From assembly GCA_963738345.1 (NCBI GenBank), contig CAVTWI010000002.1, positions 496,001-560,000 on the forward strand: DNA of 64,000 nucleotides, read 5' to 3'. The first letter of the stretch is position 1, and each line of letters starts with the position of its first letter. This stretch comes from Bog-159 sp963738345. GTDB taxonomy: Bacteria > Acidobacteriota > Terriglobia > Bryobacterales > Bryobacteraceae. Below the pieces are notes generated by a model, which was not told the DNA's origin, did no database searches, and worked only from the letters and a program-made list of their open reading frames with translations. Of the stretch, positions 15,253 through 24,118 are shown in pieces. The position numbers were made by a program, and so were the translations under genes.

Positions 15253-18033
15253 TCAGGATAATTCCAGGCTAACCAATTGGTCGGCCGGTATCTCCTCGAA
15301 ACGGAGTTCTGCCTGGCTCGGCCGGGCTAGCCAGTTGTTCCGCCCCACAGCGAACAGAGCGGCGATTCCAAGCCCAGCAAGGAGGATCGCGGTGGACGCG
15401 GGTTTTTCGAGCGCGTCTCGCTCGGCTATGGCGCACCCCACTATTCCGGCAAGGATGATGTAAATCCAAAGCAGGAAAGTGATGTTTATGTGCGATCGGC
15501 CCGGCAGATAGGAACAAGTGAATGGGATCTTTTGCGTGCCTGCGAAAGAAAACTCGGCCAGGAAGATTCCGAGCAAACCTAAAGCAGCTAAATGAGCCAT
15601 AGCATCCCGCCAGGGCCACAATGGGATCAACGCGGCAGCAGAAATCACCCAGGCGGGGGCCACCAAGAGCGCGAGGAGGGCGCGCCGGCGGGCATTCAGG
15701 CACTTCCTTCCCGCTGCGAACGGCATCACCCGAAAAACCCAATTGGCCTGCAGATCGAGTGGCAGCGAGAATACCACGCGAACGCCGACCACCCAAAATC
15801 CCATCATGACGATTGTTGAGGCGAGCAGTGGGACGGTGGGTAGGTGCCAGGGATCGCCCGAATGCGGTCCAGACAGTTCGAGCGGAGCATTTAGGAACAG
15901 GATGGCGAACGCCAGCCCAACGCCCAGGTAGAATGCGAAAATCATGCGGTGCTGGCGGCTGCGCAACAGGCTGCGAATGCTGAACTGCGCGATGGCAGTT
16001 TCGCAGGGTCCGCCGAAGGGCGGCAACCAGGCATTCTTGAATCCCGAGGCGATATCCGGTTCCTCAACGATCCGGCGCAGGGTGCGGAGGTATGACGCCG
16101 CATAGGCAATCCCCGTGGCGCACACGGCCACCAACAAAGCGATCCAGGCCCGTTGCGCAAAGGCTGCCAGAGCCGGATGCAGCGAGCCGCTTAACTGTTG
16201 GTACAGGCCGACGAACCAATACGAGGGAATCCACGAAACCCAAGGCTTTTGCGGGCCGGCCACCAGCACTGTGACTGGCGACCGTTGGAGAAAGTAGCCG
16301 CTCACCAGCAGGCAGAAGACCGCCAGTTGCAGCCACGTGGAGACTCGCAAAAACCAACGCCGCGGCAGCACTTGAACGGCGAGCCCCTGCAAACTGAGTA
16401 CGCAGCAGTAAATGAATCCACCGGCAGCCAGCATGGTGATCCAGTAAGCGAAGAAGGAACGAATAGGCCCCGCGGCGGGGACCAGGACGGGCGCTAACGA
16501 CAAAGCGGGCTCGCCGGAAAGGCGCTGCTGGACGTGCTGTCCCAAGAACTCGATAAAGGGAAATGTAACCGGAGCGGCATTTATGAAAATTACCGCGGCA
16601 AAATCGCGGCGCGGCTCGAAGAAAGCCACACTGGTGAAGCCGCCCGTTGCGCCCCCGTGCGAATATACGCCGGTATCGGAATCGTAGTTCCAGGCCAGGG
16701 CGATGCTCATCCTGCCTGCTACATGGGCACGAACCCGTTGGGATTCCACCAGGGCCGCGCGCAAGGGGGTCTTTTCGGGATGCAGTTGGGCGTCAAGATA
16801 CGTCAACATGTCGCCGGCCGTCGAGTGGATACCACCGGCGCTATCGAAGGCTCCTAGCACGTCCCACGGCGGAGTTGGCTGCCGCTCGCCATTGTGGCCC
16901 TGCATCAGGCGAGCGCGAAGTTCGGGTGGAAGCGCGATGACGGTTTCCTTCATTCCCAGTGGTCCCGTGATCTCGCTGCTCAGAAGTTCCGGGTAGGTCT
17001 CCCCCGCGCGGTTGCTCAGTGCCGTGCCAAGTACCGCGAAACCGATATTGCTGTAAAAAAACTGCGGATCCGCCGGCTTCCCCAAGCCGTACCGTTTGAC
17101 GAAGTCGTAGAGATCGGAGGTGCGGTAGTCGGTGTAGGCCTCCCGCTTATCGCCGGGGCCCGCGTTGTCGGGCATACGGGGCAGGCCGGAATGGTGCGTG
17201 GCCAAGTCGAGCAGCGTGATTGGATAGCCGGTGGGCGGCGCCGCGGAGCCTGCGGGAAGAAGATCGCGAACGGGATCGCGAAGATCGAGTTTCCCCTGGG
17301 AAACCATCCGCGCGAGTAGCAAACCGGTGAATGTTTTGGTAATCGAGGCGATCTCGAAGACAGAATCAGGTTTCGCCGAACCGTAGGTCATGATCCGGTG
17401 CTCGCCGTGTTCAGACACTCCGATGACGATTCCGGCGCGGCCGTCCTCTGCCGCCAGGTCGAGGCGGTGCAACATCGGTGCAATATCGCGATTCATGACC
17501 TGCGGAAAATCCGCAGCGCGAACCGGCGGGAGCGCGGGATCGAAAACCAGCGAGGGGGCTGGCGCCGAATCGAATTGTGCGAGGGCGATGGGCCACGCCA
17601 GTCCGGCCAGTACATGCAGGGAGGCTACAGTTAGAGCGAGCGAGGTGCCGACCGCCGCGACTTTCGCCAGAAACAGCGTGCGCCCGCGGACGGGGAGAGG
17701 TCCGAGAACCAAAACATCGCGGCGGTCCGGAAACGTGGATTCCCAGCTCAATACGGCGAACACACCCACCGTCAGCATAGTGGTCGCGATTAAGAAGTGC
17801 TCCATGGTCCAGGCGCTAATCAAGTGCATCAGCGGCGGCAGGCGGTCATCCTTGACGTTGGCGGCCCATATTCCAGCGCCTATGGCAAGCACGAGGCTGA
17901 AAAAGACGAGCAGCGCTGCGAATTGTCCCAACAGAGTGCGGCTATCACCCTCGGCGTGCGCGGAGAGCAAATCCAGATCCACGATCCGGAAGAGAAATTC
18001 GCGATAGAGAACGCGGAATTGAAGTCTCTTCAC
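15253..18033 (-). CDS. ABC exporter permease with inserted serine beta-lactamase/PBP-like domain
   Basis: A 926-residue single polypeptide. Residues 1-155 hold about three membrane segments (about 36-58, 79-97 and 118-152). Residues 175-505 are a class C beta-lactamase/PBP-like domain with SITK (Ser230, Lys233), YSN (Tyr327, Asn329) and HGG (His459-Gly461). Residues 525-915 contain about eight further membrane segments. The matching ABC ATPase lies 9 bp upstream, so this is the permease of an ABC export system. The inserted domain should face the periplasm. Catalytic residues are intact, so hydrolase, esterase or D-Ala-peptide-binding activity is possible. I did not see any frameshift at the domain borders. 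Confidence 0.85.
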   Translation of the reverse strand: MKRLQFRVLYREFLFRIVDLDLLSAHAEGDSRTLLGQFAALLVFFSLVLAIGAGIWAANVKDDRLPPLMHLISAWTMEHFLIATTMLTVGVFAVLSWESTFPDRRDVLVLGPLPVRGRTLFLAKVAAVGTSLALTVASLHVLAGLAWPIALAQFDSAPAPSLVFDPALPPVRAADFPQVMNRDIAPMLHRLDLAAEDGRAGIVIGVSEHGEHRIMTYGSAKPDSVFEIASITKTFTGLLLARMVSQGKLDLRDPVRDLLPAGSAAPPTGYPITLLDLATHHSGLPRMPDNAGPGDKREAYTDYRTSDLYDFVKRYGLGKPADPQFFYSNIGFAVLGTALSNRAGETYPELLSSEITGPLGMKETVIALPPELRARLMQGHNGERQPTPPWDVLGAFDSAGGIHSTAGDMLTYLDAQLHPEKTPLRAALVESQRVRAHVAGRMSIALAWNYDSDTGVYSHGGATGGFTSVAFFEPRRDFAAVIFINAAPVTFPFIEFLGQHVQQRLSGEPALSLAPVLVPAAGPIRSFFAYWITMLAAGGFIYCCVLSLQGLAVQVLPRRWFLRVSTWLQLAVFCLLVSGYFLQRSPVTVLVAGPQKPWVSWIPSYWFVGLYQQLSGSLHPALAAFAQRAWIALLVAVCATGIAYAASYLRTLRRIVEEPDIASGFKNAWLPPFGGPCETAIAQFSIRSLLRSRQHRMIFAFYLGVGLAFAILFLNAPLELSGPHSGDPWHLPTVPLLASTIVMMGFWVVGVRVVFSLPLDLQANWVFRVMPFAAGRKCLNARRRALLALLVAPAWVISAAALIPLWPWRDAMAHLAALGLLGIFLAEFSFAGTQKIPFTCSYLPGRSHINITFLLWIYIILAGIVGCAIAERDALEKPASTAILLAGLGIAALFAVGRNNWLARPSQAELRFEEIPADQLVSLELS

Positions 18034-18042
18034 GGTGGCGCC

Positions 18043-18816
18043 TCAATCCCTGATCAGGTCGGCAATTTCCCGCGAGATAGCTGCGGTGTCCTGTTCGATG
18101 GCGAGTTGTGAGAACACATCTTCCAGACTCGAAGCAGAACGCAGGAAACGCAAATGCTCAATGGAATCGTCGGCGACAACCTTGCCACGGTGCAGAATAA
18201 CCACCCGCGAGGAAACCCGCTCGACGGTCTCGAGCACATGGGAACTAAATAGGATCACTTTGCCGCGCGCCGCGAGTTCGAGGACCAGGCTCCGCAACAC
18301 CAATGCCGAAGACACGTCCAAGCCGGAAAACGGCTCGTCGAGCAGCAGAAGATCGGGATCGTGCAATAGCGCCCCGGCAAGCAGGATCTTCTGACGCATG
18401 CCTTTTGAATAAGCGGAGATGGGCGAGTGACGGTCCGAATGTAACGAGAGCAGCCGCAGCAGGCCGTCGATCCGTTCGCCGGTCCGCTTATCGGTTAACC
18501 CGCGCAGTTGGGATACCATCACCAGGTATTCCAGCCCGCTGAGATGAGCGTAGAGATGCGGCTCCTCGGGCACGTAACCCATGCGCTGTTTGTGGGCGAT
18601 CAGGTCCTTGCGGATCGGCTCACCGCGAAAGAGGATCTCGCCGGATCCGATATCGATAAGCCCGGCGATCATTTTCATGGTGGTGGACTTGCCGGAGCCA
18701 TTAGGCCCAAGGTAGCCGGTAATTTCTCCCGCGTACGCTGTGAAGCTGACGTCGTCAACTGCCAGGACGCCGGGGAAACGTTTGGTGACGCCGCGCAATT
18801 CCAGGGTGGTGGTCAT
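18043..18816 (-). CDS. ABC transporter ATP-binding protein
   Basis: About 257 residues from ATG 18816 (MTTTLELRGVTKRFPGVLAV). The upstream extension of the open frame is His/Arg-rich and not family-like. Walker A is GPNGSGKST, the Q-loop region is GYVPEEPHLYAHL, the ABC signature is YSKGMRQK, and Walker B is DLLLLDEP followed by FSGLD and the switch His in ILFSSHVLE. It resembles ABC-2/CcmA-type export ATPases. It ends 9 bp before the fusion permease, its obvious membrane partner. The system would couple ATP hydrolysis to export or to a signal handled by the PBP-like domain. Confidence 0.9.
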   Translation of the reverse strand: MTTTLELRGVTKRFPGVLAVDDVSFTAYAGEITGYLGPNGSGKSTTMKMIAGLIDIGSGEILFRGEPIRKDLIAHKQRMGYVPEEPHLYAHLSGLEYLVMVSQLRGLTDKRTGERIDGLLRLLSLHSDRHSPISAYSKGMRQKILLAGALLHDPDLLLLDEPFSGLDVSSALVLRSLVLELAARGKVILFSSHVLETVERVSSRVVILHRGKVVADDSIEHLRFLRSASSLEDVFSQLAIEQDTAAISREIADLIRD

Positions 18817-18903
18817 GTTCGCCGTCCGGGGATGAGCATGGTGACGCTTCTCCCACTTCGACACCACGCTTGACCGTTTTGTTGCAAGAGCTTCTCGACG
18901 GGG

Positions 18904-20181
18904 CTATTGCTGCGGGACTGTGATCCAGTTCATTTGATAACCTGCCGGCACGATGTGACGGTTCTTGCTCGTCTCGAAAGCGAACGACGCCACCAGGGGT
19001 GCGTTCCACTTGGCCGGCAAGAGTCCGGAGAAACCCTCCCCGGTTCGATCGATGCTGGCGTAGAGGGGTAGCGAGATTCCCTGCCATTCCAATCTCTCGG
19101 CCAGCAGGGAAAGCACGAACCCACTGGGATTATCGAGCACGTGCCGCATCTGCACCAGTCGCAACTGTACCGTCGCTCCGGCGGGCGCTTGCAGTTCTTT
19201 AGAAATGCGGACGGCTTTGCGAAGCCTTGCCGTGACGATATCGCCTGCGGCTGCCGTATCCGTATCGATGGGCGCGGTAAGAGCCAGGGACAGCGAGCGG
19301 CCGCTGGGTATTGGCGGGGTTGACGATGTCGTGGCCTGGGTCCCGTTTTCCGCAGCCGCGGCATCGAAATGGATGGTGGCTTCGCCGTGATACTCGCGGC
19401 AACCCGAATAAACGGAGTTGGCCAGGGTTTCGGTGGCATCGGTCAACACCATGCGCATGGAACTGCGTTGGGGGAGGAGGAACTCACCGGTTCCGACCGG
19501 GACCTTGTCGTATTCCACCGTGGTGGCCGCCTCGCAGCCCTTGGTTTCGGCCGGCAGATCTGTGGCATTCACCATGAGGCGTTTCAGATCGAGCGAATCC
19601 GGATCGATCCAAAATGCGCCGTGAAAGGCGGTCGGCACCCACTTTGCACCGGCTTTTATTTGATAGTGGCTGGCATCCTCTGGAACCTGGTATCCATAGG
19701 CTGCAAGCTTGGCCGCTCCGGTCCCGCCTGCGCCAATAAAGCTGTAAGTGGCCTTCCCGTTTTCGAAGATGTCTCCCAGGAATGTGCCTAGGGCGCCGGT
19801 ACCGTAAGCTCCGCCGCCGATCAGATCGAAGATGCTACGGGAATCGAACTGGCTGGAGCCCGCCCAAGTGCCGATCTCCATACCTCGCGAAACCTTGACT
19901 TCCAGCCGCAAGCGGTCAGTTGCAAACAGGGGGAAATCGCGTGGATTGTCTCTGCGGAGCGCCATGATGGCCGCGCAATCCCGCGGCGTGCTTCGGGTGA
20001 CGGCGTGTCTGAAATATTGGCGATCGACCGTCTGGACGCACACGTAATCGGGCAACCGCTTGGCGCGGGCGACTACTTGGGCGCGCGCTTTGGTGAGTAG
20101 TTCGGCAGGATCGGGCGGCTGCTGTGCCGGGAGGATCGTGGCGAATAAGGCAAGAACTAAGGTATGCGGCGCGCGCTTCAC
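18904..20181 (-). CDS. secreted hypothetical protein of acidobacterial type
   Basis: About 425 residues from GTG 20181, which overlaps the stop of the DUF5996 gene (GTGA). The signal peptide is VKRAPHTLVLALFATILPAQ. It is followed by a helical segment and the recurrent motif RLPDYVCVQTVDRQYF. Further on are YGYQVPEDASHYQIKAGAKW, GAFWIDPDSLDLKRLMV and a repeated beta-rich C-terminal half (PAGATVQLRLVQMRHV). Proteins with this 'DYxCVQTxxR' opening recur as secreted hypotheticals in Acidobacteria genomes. No enzyme motif is seen. It may act in the periplasm with the neighbouring ABC system. Confidence 0.75.
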   Translation of the reverse strand: MKRAPHTLVLALFATILPAQQPPDPAELLTKARAQVVARAKRLPDYVCVQTVDRQYFRHAVTRSTPRDCAAIMALRRDNPRDFPLFATDRLRLEVKVSRGMEIGTWAGSSQFDSRSIFDLIGGGAYGTGALGTFLGDIFENGKATYSFIGAGGTGAAKLAAYGYQVPEDASHYQIKAGAKWVPTAFHGAFWIDPDSLDLKRLMVNATDLPAETKGCEAATTVEYDKVPVGTGEFLLPQRSSMRMVLTDATETLANSVYSGCREYHGEATIHFDAAAAENGTQATTSSTPPIPSGRSLSLALTAPIDTDTAAAGDIVTARLRKAVRISKELQAPAGATVQLRLVQMRHVLDNPSGFVLSLLAERLEWQGISLPLYASIDRTGEGFSGLLPAKWNAPLVASFAFETSKNRHIVPAGYQMNWITVPQQ

Positions 20182-21074
20182 GGACGTTCCAGGTTGCCGC
20201 GGTCCCACTTGCCCAGGTCAGCGGCGCCTTCATAGGTGGTCTGCAGAAAATCGAGCAACGCGCCGCGCGGATCGGCACTCTGCCGGAGATCGTCGTACAT
20301 CAGAATAAATTCGCCCAAGCCCTTGTGATAGTAGGCCGCCGCCGGACGCACCGGGTGTGCGCCGAAACCTTCCGGCGCGGGCGCGGCGTAGCAGTAGAAG
20401 GCGGGTCCGGCAATGTCACCTCCGCCGGGCCAGAATCCAGCGCTACTGCATTCATGCGAATACGCCTCACGGGTAATGGGGTCGGCGCCTTCGCGCTCCG
20501 GGGCACGGCGTCCCGAGAAACGAGTGGCGGCCAAGTCGAAGCTGCCCCAAAAGAAATGTACGGGACTGGCTTTGCCGATGAAACGGCCGCGGAATTCTTT
20601 AAGAATCGTATCGGCGTGCAGCAGGATGCGATGGAAGCGATTCACATATTCGGGGTCATAGGACGCATGCAGTTGATCGTCGGGGAAGGGAATTGGATTG
20701 GCGATTTCGACCGGCATCGTCCATATCTTCGTTTCGATTCCGCTGGCTTCAAGGGCAGCCATGGTGGCCTGGTAGAAATCTGCGACGGAACGAGCGTAGA
20801 GGCGCACTAATGCCGTGGGCCGGCCTGTCCTGCGGATTTCAAGGTTGTGAGCCCCGAAATCGAACTCCATCTCGAACAGATCGTCGCCGTAGGGGATGGC
20901 GGATGTGGTCAACCCGCGCGCGGTCACGTAGAGCGGCACTTGCCACCAGTGATTCACGCGCGGGCTCAAAGCCAGACGTATCTTACCGGCAATCTGCGTC
21001 CACATGTGGAGTGTGGCGCGAGTGGATTCCCACTCCGCGAGCGGCAGCGCCGGCCATGCAGTGGAGCCCTGCAT
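20178..21074 (-). CDS. DUF5996 family protein
   Basis: A 298-residue DUF5996 protein. Characteristic text includes WPALPLAEWESTRATLHMWTQ at the start, NHWWQVPLYVTARGLTT, FEMEFDFGAHNL, SPVHFFWGSFDLAATRFSG, and EAYSHECSSAGFWPGGG. It ends with YYHKGLGEFILMYDDLRQ. Trp, His and aromatic residues are abundant, suggesting a binding pocket, but the function of the family is unknown. It is tightly coupled to fadE upstream (1-bp TGATG overlap) and to the secreted gene downstream (GTGA), so it is in the fatty-acid oxidation transcript. Confidence 0.9.
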   Translation of the reverse strand: MQGSTAWPALPLAEWESTRATLHMWTQIAGKIRLALSPRVNHWWQVPLYVTARGLTTSAIPYGDDLFEMEFDFGAHNLEIRRTGRPTALVRLYARSVADFYQATMAALEASGIETKIWTMPVEIANPIPFPDDQLHASYDPEYVNRFHRILLHADTILKEFRGRFIGKASPVHFFWGSFDLAATRFSGRRAPEREGADPITREAYSHECSSAGFWPGGGDIAGPAFYCYAAPAPEGFGAHPVRPAAAYYHKGLGEFILMYDDLRQSADPRGALLDFLQTTYEGAADLGKWDRGNLERP

Positions 21075-22867
21075 CAGACGATGTAGCGTTCCGCGTCCAG
21101 CAGGCGGTGCGCGATCTTGCGGCGCAGGGCGATGGAATCAACCGGCTCGTATTTCGAGAAACGGCGCAGCACCACCAGATTCGTGCGCAGGGTGTCCCCA
21201 TCGGAGCATGCGCCTACAACGGTACGCGCGGTCACGTCGATGTGGGCCATGGCATCGCGTACCAATACTGCGGTCATATCCGCCGCATTGGCGCCCTTGC
21301 CGGATTCCGCCAGTTTCTGCGCGCGCAACAGCGACGACTCCATGGCGAAGACGTCCATGATGACGTCGGTAATGGCAGCCAGGATCTCCTGCTGTTTCTC
21401 CAACTCAAACATGTACTTTTGGTAAGCGACGCCCATCAGCAGCAGGGCGATTTTCTTGGCGTTTAACAGGATTTTGGTTTCATCGGCGAACGGACCGGTG
21501 ATCTCTTCCTCGTCACCTCGCGGCCCGCCCAGCACCTCTTGCAAAATGCCGGTGGCTGCCGCGACTAGCCCGAGTTGGCCGCGCGCGGCGCGCTTCAGCA
21601 GCATGCCGGTGGTGAGCAAACGGTTGATTTCGTTAGTGCCTTCAAAAATCCGATTGATGCGCGAATCGCGATAAGCGCGCTCCACCGGATAATCCTGGTG
21701 GTAGCCGTAGCCGCCATGGATCTGCACTCCCTCATCCACCACATAGTCGAGCACTTCCGATGCGTAGATCTTGATGATGGAGCATTCGGCCGCGTACTCT
21801 TCTACCGCTTTCAGCATGGTCTGTGCGGCATTCGGCTGGGACCAGGAAAAATTCTCAAGCTGCGATTCGATCAGGCCCACCACGCGGTAGGTCATCGATT
21901 CCGCCGCGTAAGTACGAATGGCCATCTCCGCCAGTTTGTGCTGGATCATGCCGAATTCAGCAATGGACTGGCCGAAAGCTTTGCGCTCTTTGGCGTACTT
22001 GAGCGATACCGCAAGAACGTTCTTCGATCCGCCGACCGTCCCGGGACCCAGTTTCAAACGGCCCACATTCAGGATGTTGAAGGCGATGATGTGGCCGCGG
22101 CCGATTTCGCCGAGCACGTTTTCGACGGGCACGTGCACGTTGTCAAAATAAACGGCCGTGGTGGAACTGCCTTTGATCCCCATCTTCTTTTCTTCGCCGC
22201 CGCTGGAGACGCCGGGGAAGCTGCGTTCGACCAGGAATGCGGTGAACTTTTCCCCACCGATCTTGGCGAAGACGGTAAAGAGATCGGCATGGCCGCCGTT
22301 GGTGATCCACATCTTCTGGCCATTGAGGATGTAGTGTTTGCCGTCGGGACTGAGGTCGGCGCGAGTCTTGGCTGCCAGCGCGTCCGAACCGGCGTGCGGT
22401 TCGGTGAGGCAATAAGCGCCCAACATTTCCATGCTGGCCAGTTTGGGCAAGTAATGTTTCTTTTGCTCCTCAGTACCGAAGTAAAGGATGGGCAGGGATC
22501 CGATGCCGACATGCGCGCCGTACCATCCGGCAAAGGAACCATCGCCGGCCATATGCTCCACCGCCACCATGGCCGAAGCCATATCCAGTTCCATCCCGCC
22601 GTATTGTTCGGGGATGGTGATGCCGGTAAGTCCCAATTCGGCAGCCTTGCGCAGACAAGCCATGGCGACGCCAGGTTCGTGGTGCTGGATGGCTTCCACA
22701 TTGGGCCCGACTTCCTTGGCCCAGAATTCGTCCACCGTGCGCGCAATCGCCAGATGTTCGGGAGTCAGATCTTCAGGGGTGAAGATTTCGCTGGGCAGGC
22801 GCTCTTCGATCAGGAATGCGCCGCCCTGGGTTTTCGGTAATGAAATCGATGCTGTTGCCGTTGCCAT
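21074..22867 (-). CDS. fadE: acyl-CoA dehydrogenase, FadE type with C-terminal extension
   Basis: A 597-residue acyl-CoA dehydrogenase. Domain order is an N-terminal helical domain (TPEHLAIARTVDEFW), a beta-domain with YCLTEPHAGSDALAAKT and MWITNGGHADLF, and the C-terminal helical domain. The latter carries YGYHQDYPVERAYRDSRIN followed by RIFEGTNEINRLL, in which Glu is the catalytic-base position. About 170 extra residues follow, as in B. subtilis FadE (about 594 residues). It catalyses FAD-dependent alpha,beta-dehydrogenation of fatty acyl-CoA, passing electrons to ETF. With fadN and fadA on the same strand it forms a fadNAE-like set, interrupted by an Rpn-type gene. Confidence 0.92.
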   Translation of the reverse strand: MATATASISLPKTQGGAFLIEERLPSEIFTPEDLTPEHLAIARTVDEFWAKEVGPNVEAIQHHEPGVAMACLRKAAELGLTGITIPEQYGGMELDMASAMVAVEHMAGDGSFAGWYGAHVGIGSLPILYFGTEEQKKHYLPKLASMEMLGAYCLTEPHAGSDALAAKTRADLSPDGKHYILNGQKMWITNGGHADLFTVFAKIGGEKFTAFLVERSFPGVSSGGEEKKMGIKGSSTTAVYFDNVHVPVENVLGEIGRGHIIAFNILNVGRLKLGPGTVGGSKNVLAVSLKYAKERKAFGQSIAEFGMIQHKLAEMAIRTYAAESMTYRVVGLIESQLENFSWSQPNAAQTMLKAVEEYAAECSIIKIYASEVLDYVVDEGVQIHGGYGYHQDYPVERAYRDSRINRIFEGTNEINRLLTTGMLLKRAARGQLGLVAAATGILQEVLGGPRGDEEEITGPFADETKILLNAKKIALLLMGVAYQKYMFELEKQQEILAAITDVIMDVFAMESSLLRAQKLAESGKGANAADMTAVLVRDAMAHIDVTARTVVGACSDGDTLRTNLVVLRRFSKYEPVDSIALRRKIAHRLLDAERYIV

Positions 22868-22927
22868 TTGATGCTCCTATTTCGTGTGAACCCGTTTGAA
22901 CAATTGATTACAGACTACAGCCCCAAA

Positions 22928-23209
22928 CTAAGCTGAGGGCGAGCCCAACAGATCCTCGAGGCTCGCGGCATCCAGCACCCGCGGCGCCAACTCCTCCAGA
23001 TGTTCGGTGGATGCGCTCATCAGGCGGTCGGCAGCCCACGGCGGCAGCACACCGAAGCGCGTTTCGATTTGGCGGCGCAGGATAGCGCAATAGCCTTCCT
23101 GACTGCCTTTTTGACGGCCCTCTTGCAGCCCCTTTTTGAATTCCCGTCCTAAGACCTTGTTTTCCAGAATGTCGATGTAGATGGGCATCTTCCGAGCCTC
23201 CTGTTCCAC
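22928..23209 (-). pseudogene. duplicated C-terminal fragment of Rpn/DUF4351 gene
   Basis: This 93-residue frame repeats the last third of the intact gene upstream (VEQEARKMPIYIDILENKVL, LREFKKGLQEG-type linker, and the DUF4351 tail ending EDLLGSPSA). It lacks the whole nuclease domain. There is no proper start: its only start-like codon is GTG corresponding to an internal Val of the full protein. It differs from the parent at several positions (for example GVLPPWAAD instead of GGLPAWAAD), so the copy is not brand-new. Confidence 0.8.
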
Positions 23210-23218
23210 CGTTTCAAA

Positions 23219-24103
23219 CTAAGCTGAGGGCGAGCCCAGGAGATCCTCAAGGCTCGCGGCATCCAGCACCCGCGGCGCCAACTCCTCCAGATGTTCGATG
23301 GATGCGCTCATCAGGCGGTCGGCAGCCCACGCCGGCAGCCCACCGAAGCGCGTTTCGATTTGGCGGCGCAGGATGGCACGTTCGCCTTCCTGAAGGCCCT
23401 CTTGCCGGCCTTCCTGAAGGCCCTCTTGCCGGCCTTCCTGAAGGCCCTCTTGCCGGCCCTCCTGCAAGCCTTTCTTGAATTCCCGCCCCAAGACTTTGTT
23501 TTCCAGAATGTCGATGTAGATGGGCATCTTCCGAGCCTCCTGTTCCACCGTTTCTTCCAGGTGCCTTAACCCCGCCAGGATGAACAACTGTTCCAGTGCA
23601 ATTGCCCGTTCGCTTGGCGCCAACCCGGCAATCCGTGTCACAATCCTGCGCACGGTCCCTTTATGGTCCCGCAGGTTCGTCAGGATTGCAATTACATTAT
23701 CGCCGACTTCGGCGCTCTCCAACAGACGCTCGCCATCCAACTCACGTACGTCAACTGCCTGATACTCAAACGACAGACCGCCGCCTTTCAGCACATTCGG
23801 CATTCGCATGCGAGCCTCGCCGACGTATAAAAGGATTTGGCGCGGGAATCGCCCGAGTAAGCGAACCACACCCAGACAGTACTCAGCCATCCGTAGCGGC
23901 ATCGAGAGATCGTTGCTGCTTTGCAGTTCAAGTTGGATCAACTCGGCGCCTTCGGTCTCGCCCAGCAGATCGAGCCTCAAGTTCTGAACCTTGGGCAGTT
24001 CCACATCCAGCCATTTAGCGATGACCCCGCCGGTCAACGCGCCGATCGTGTAGGTGGCCTGACCCTGCAACAATAGCTTTAACGCAACGTCATACTCCTG
24101 CAT
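23219..24103 (-). CDS. Rpn/YhgA-like PD-(D/E)XK protein with DUF4351 tail
   Basis: A 294-residue protein. Residues 1-195 resemble the Rpn/YhgA-like nuclease domain: ALKLLLQG, LDLLGETEGAELIQLELQSS with the ELQ core motif, RMAEYCLGVVRLL, and ILLYVGE. A helical KMPIYIDILENKVLGREFKKG segment leads into a GLQEGRQE repeat linker (three 24-bp units), then a DUF4351-type C-terminus (RRQIETRFGGLPAWAADRL). Rpn proteins are recombination-promoting nucleases, while many DUF4351 members are uncharacterised and often mobile or multicopy. It sits between fadA (16-bp gap) and fadE on the same strand and looks like a later insertion into the fad operon. Confidence 0.85.
   Translation of the reverse strand: MQEYDVALKLLLQGQATYTIGALTGGVIAKWLDVELPKVQNLRLDLLGETEGAELIQLELQSSNDLSMPLRMAEYCLGVVRLLGRFPRQILLYVGEARMRMPNVLKGGGLSFEYQAVDVRELDGERLLESAEVGDNVIAILTNLRDHKGTVRRIVTRIAGLAPSERAIALEQLFILAGLRHLEETVEQEARKMPIYIDILENKVLGREFKKGLQEGRQEGLQEGRQEGLQEGRQEGLQEGERAILRRQIETRFGGLPAWAADRLMSASIEHLEELAPRVLDAASLEDLLGSPSA
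23385..23456 (+). repeat. three perfect 24-bp in-frame tandem repeats
   Basis: The unit CCTTCCTGAAGGCCCTCTTG followed by CCGG occurs three times without mismatch. On the minus strand it encodes the octapeptide GLQEGRQE. This lengthens the hinge between the nuclease-like and DUF4351 regions and is a likely site of slippage length variation. The duplicated copy downstream has only a degenerate single unit. Confidence 0.92.
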
Positions 24104-24118
24104 TTCATCCGGCTGAAA

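Larger units (their letters stand above)
22925..23554 (-). repeat. partial tandem duplication inside the Rpn/DUF4351 region
   Basis: The segment 22925-23215 (291 bp) and 23216-23554 (339 bp) are near-identical direct copies, both starting AAACTAAGCTGAGGG and ending CCACCGTTTC. The 48-bp length difference equals two units of a 24-bp minisatellite present only in the second copy. The duplication added a second copy of the 3' end of the Rpn-like gene after its stop codon. Confidence 0.9.

Noticed and set aside
21575..22840. A 421-residue plus-strand open frame opposite fadE
   Set aside because: It mirrors fadE codon structure and has no recognisable motifs; acyl-CoA dehydrogenase is certain on the other strand.
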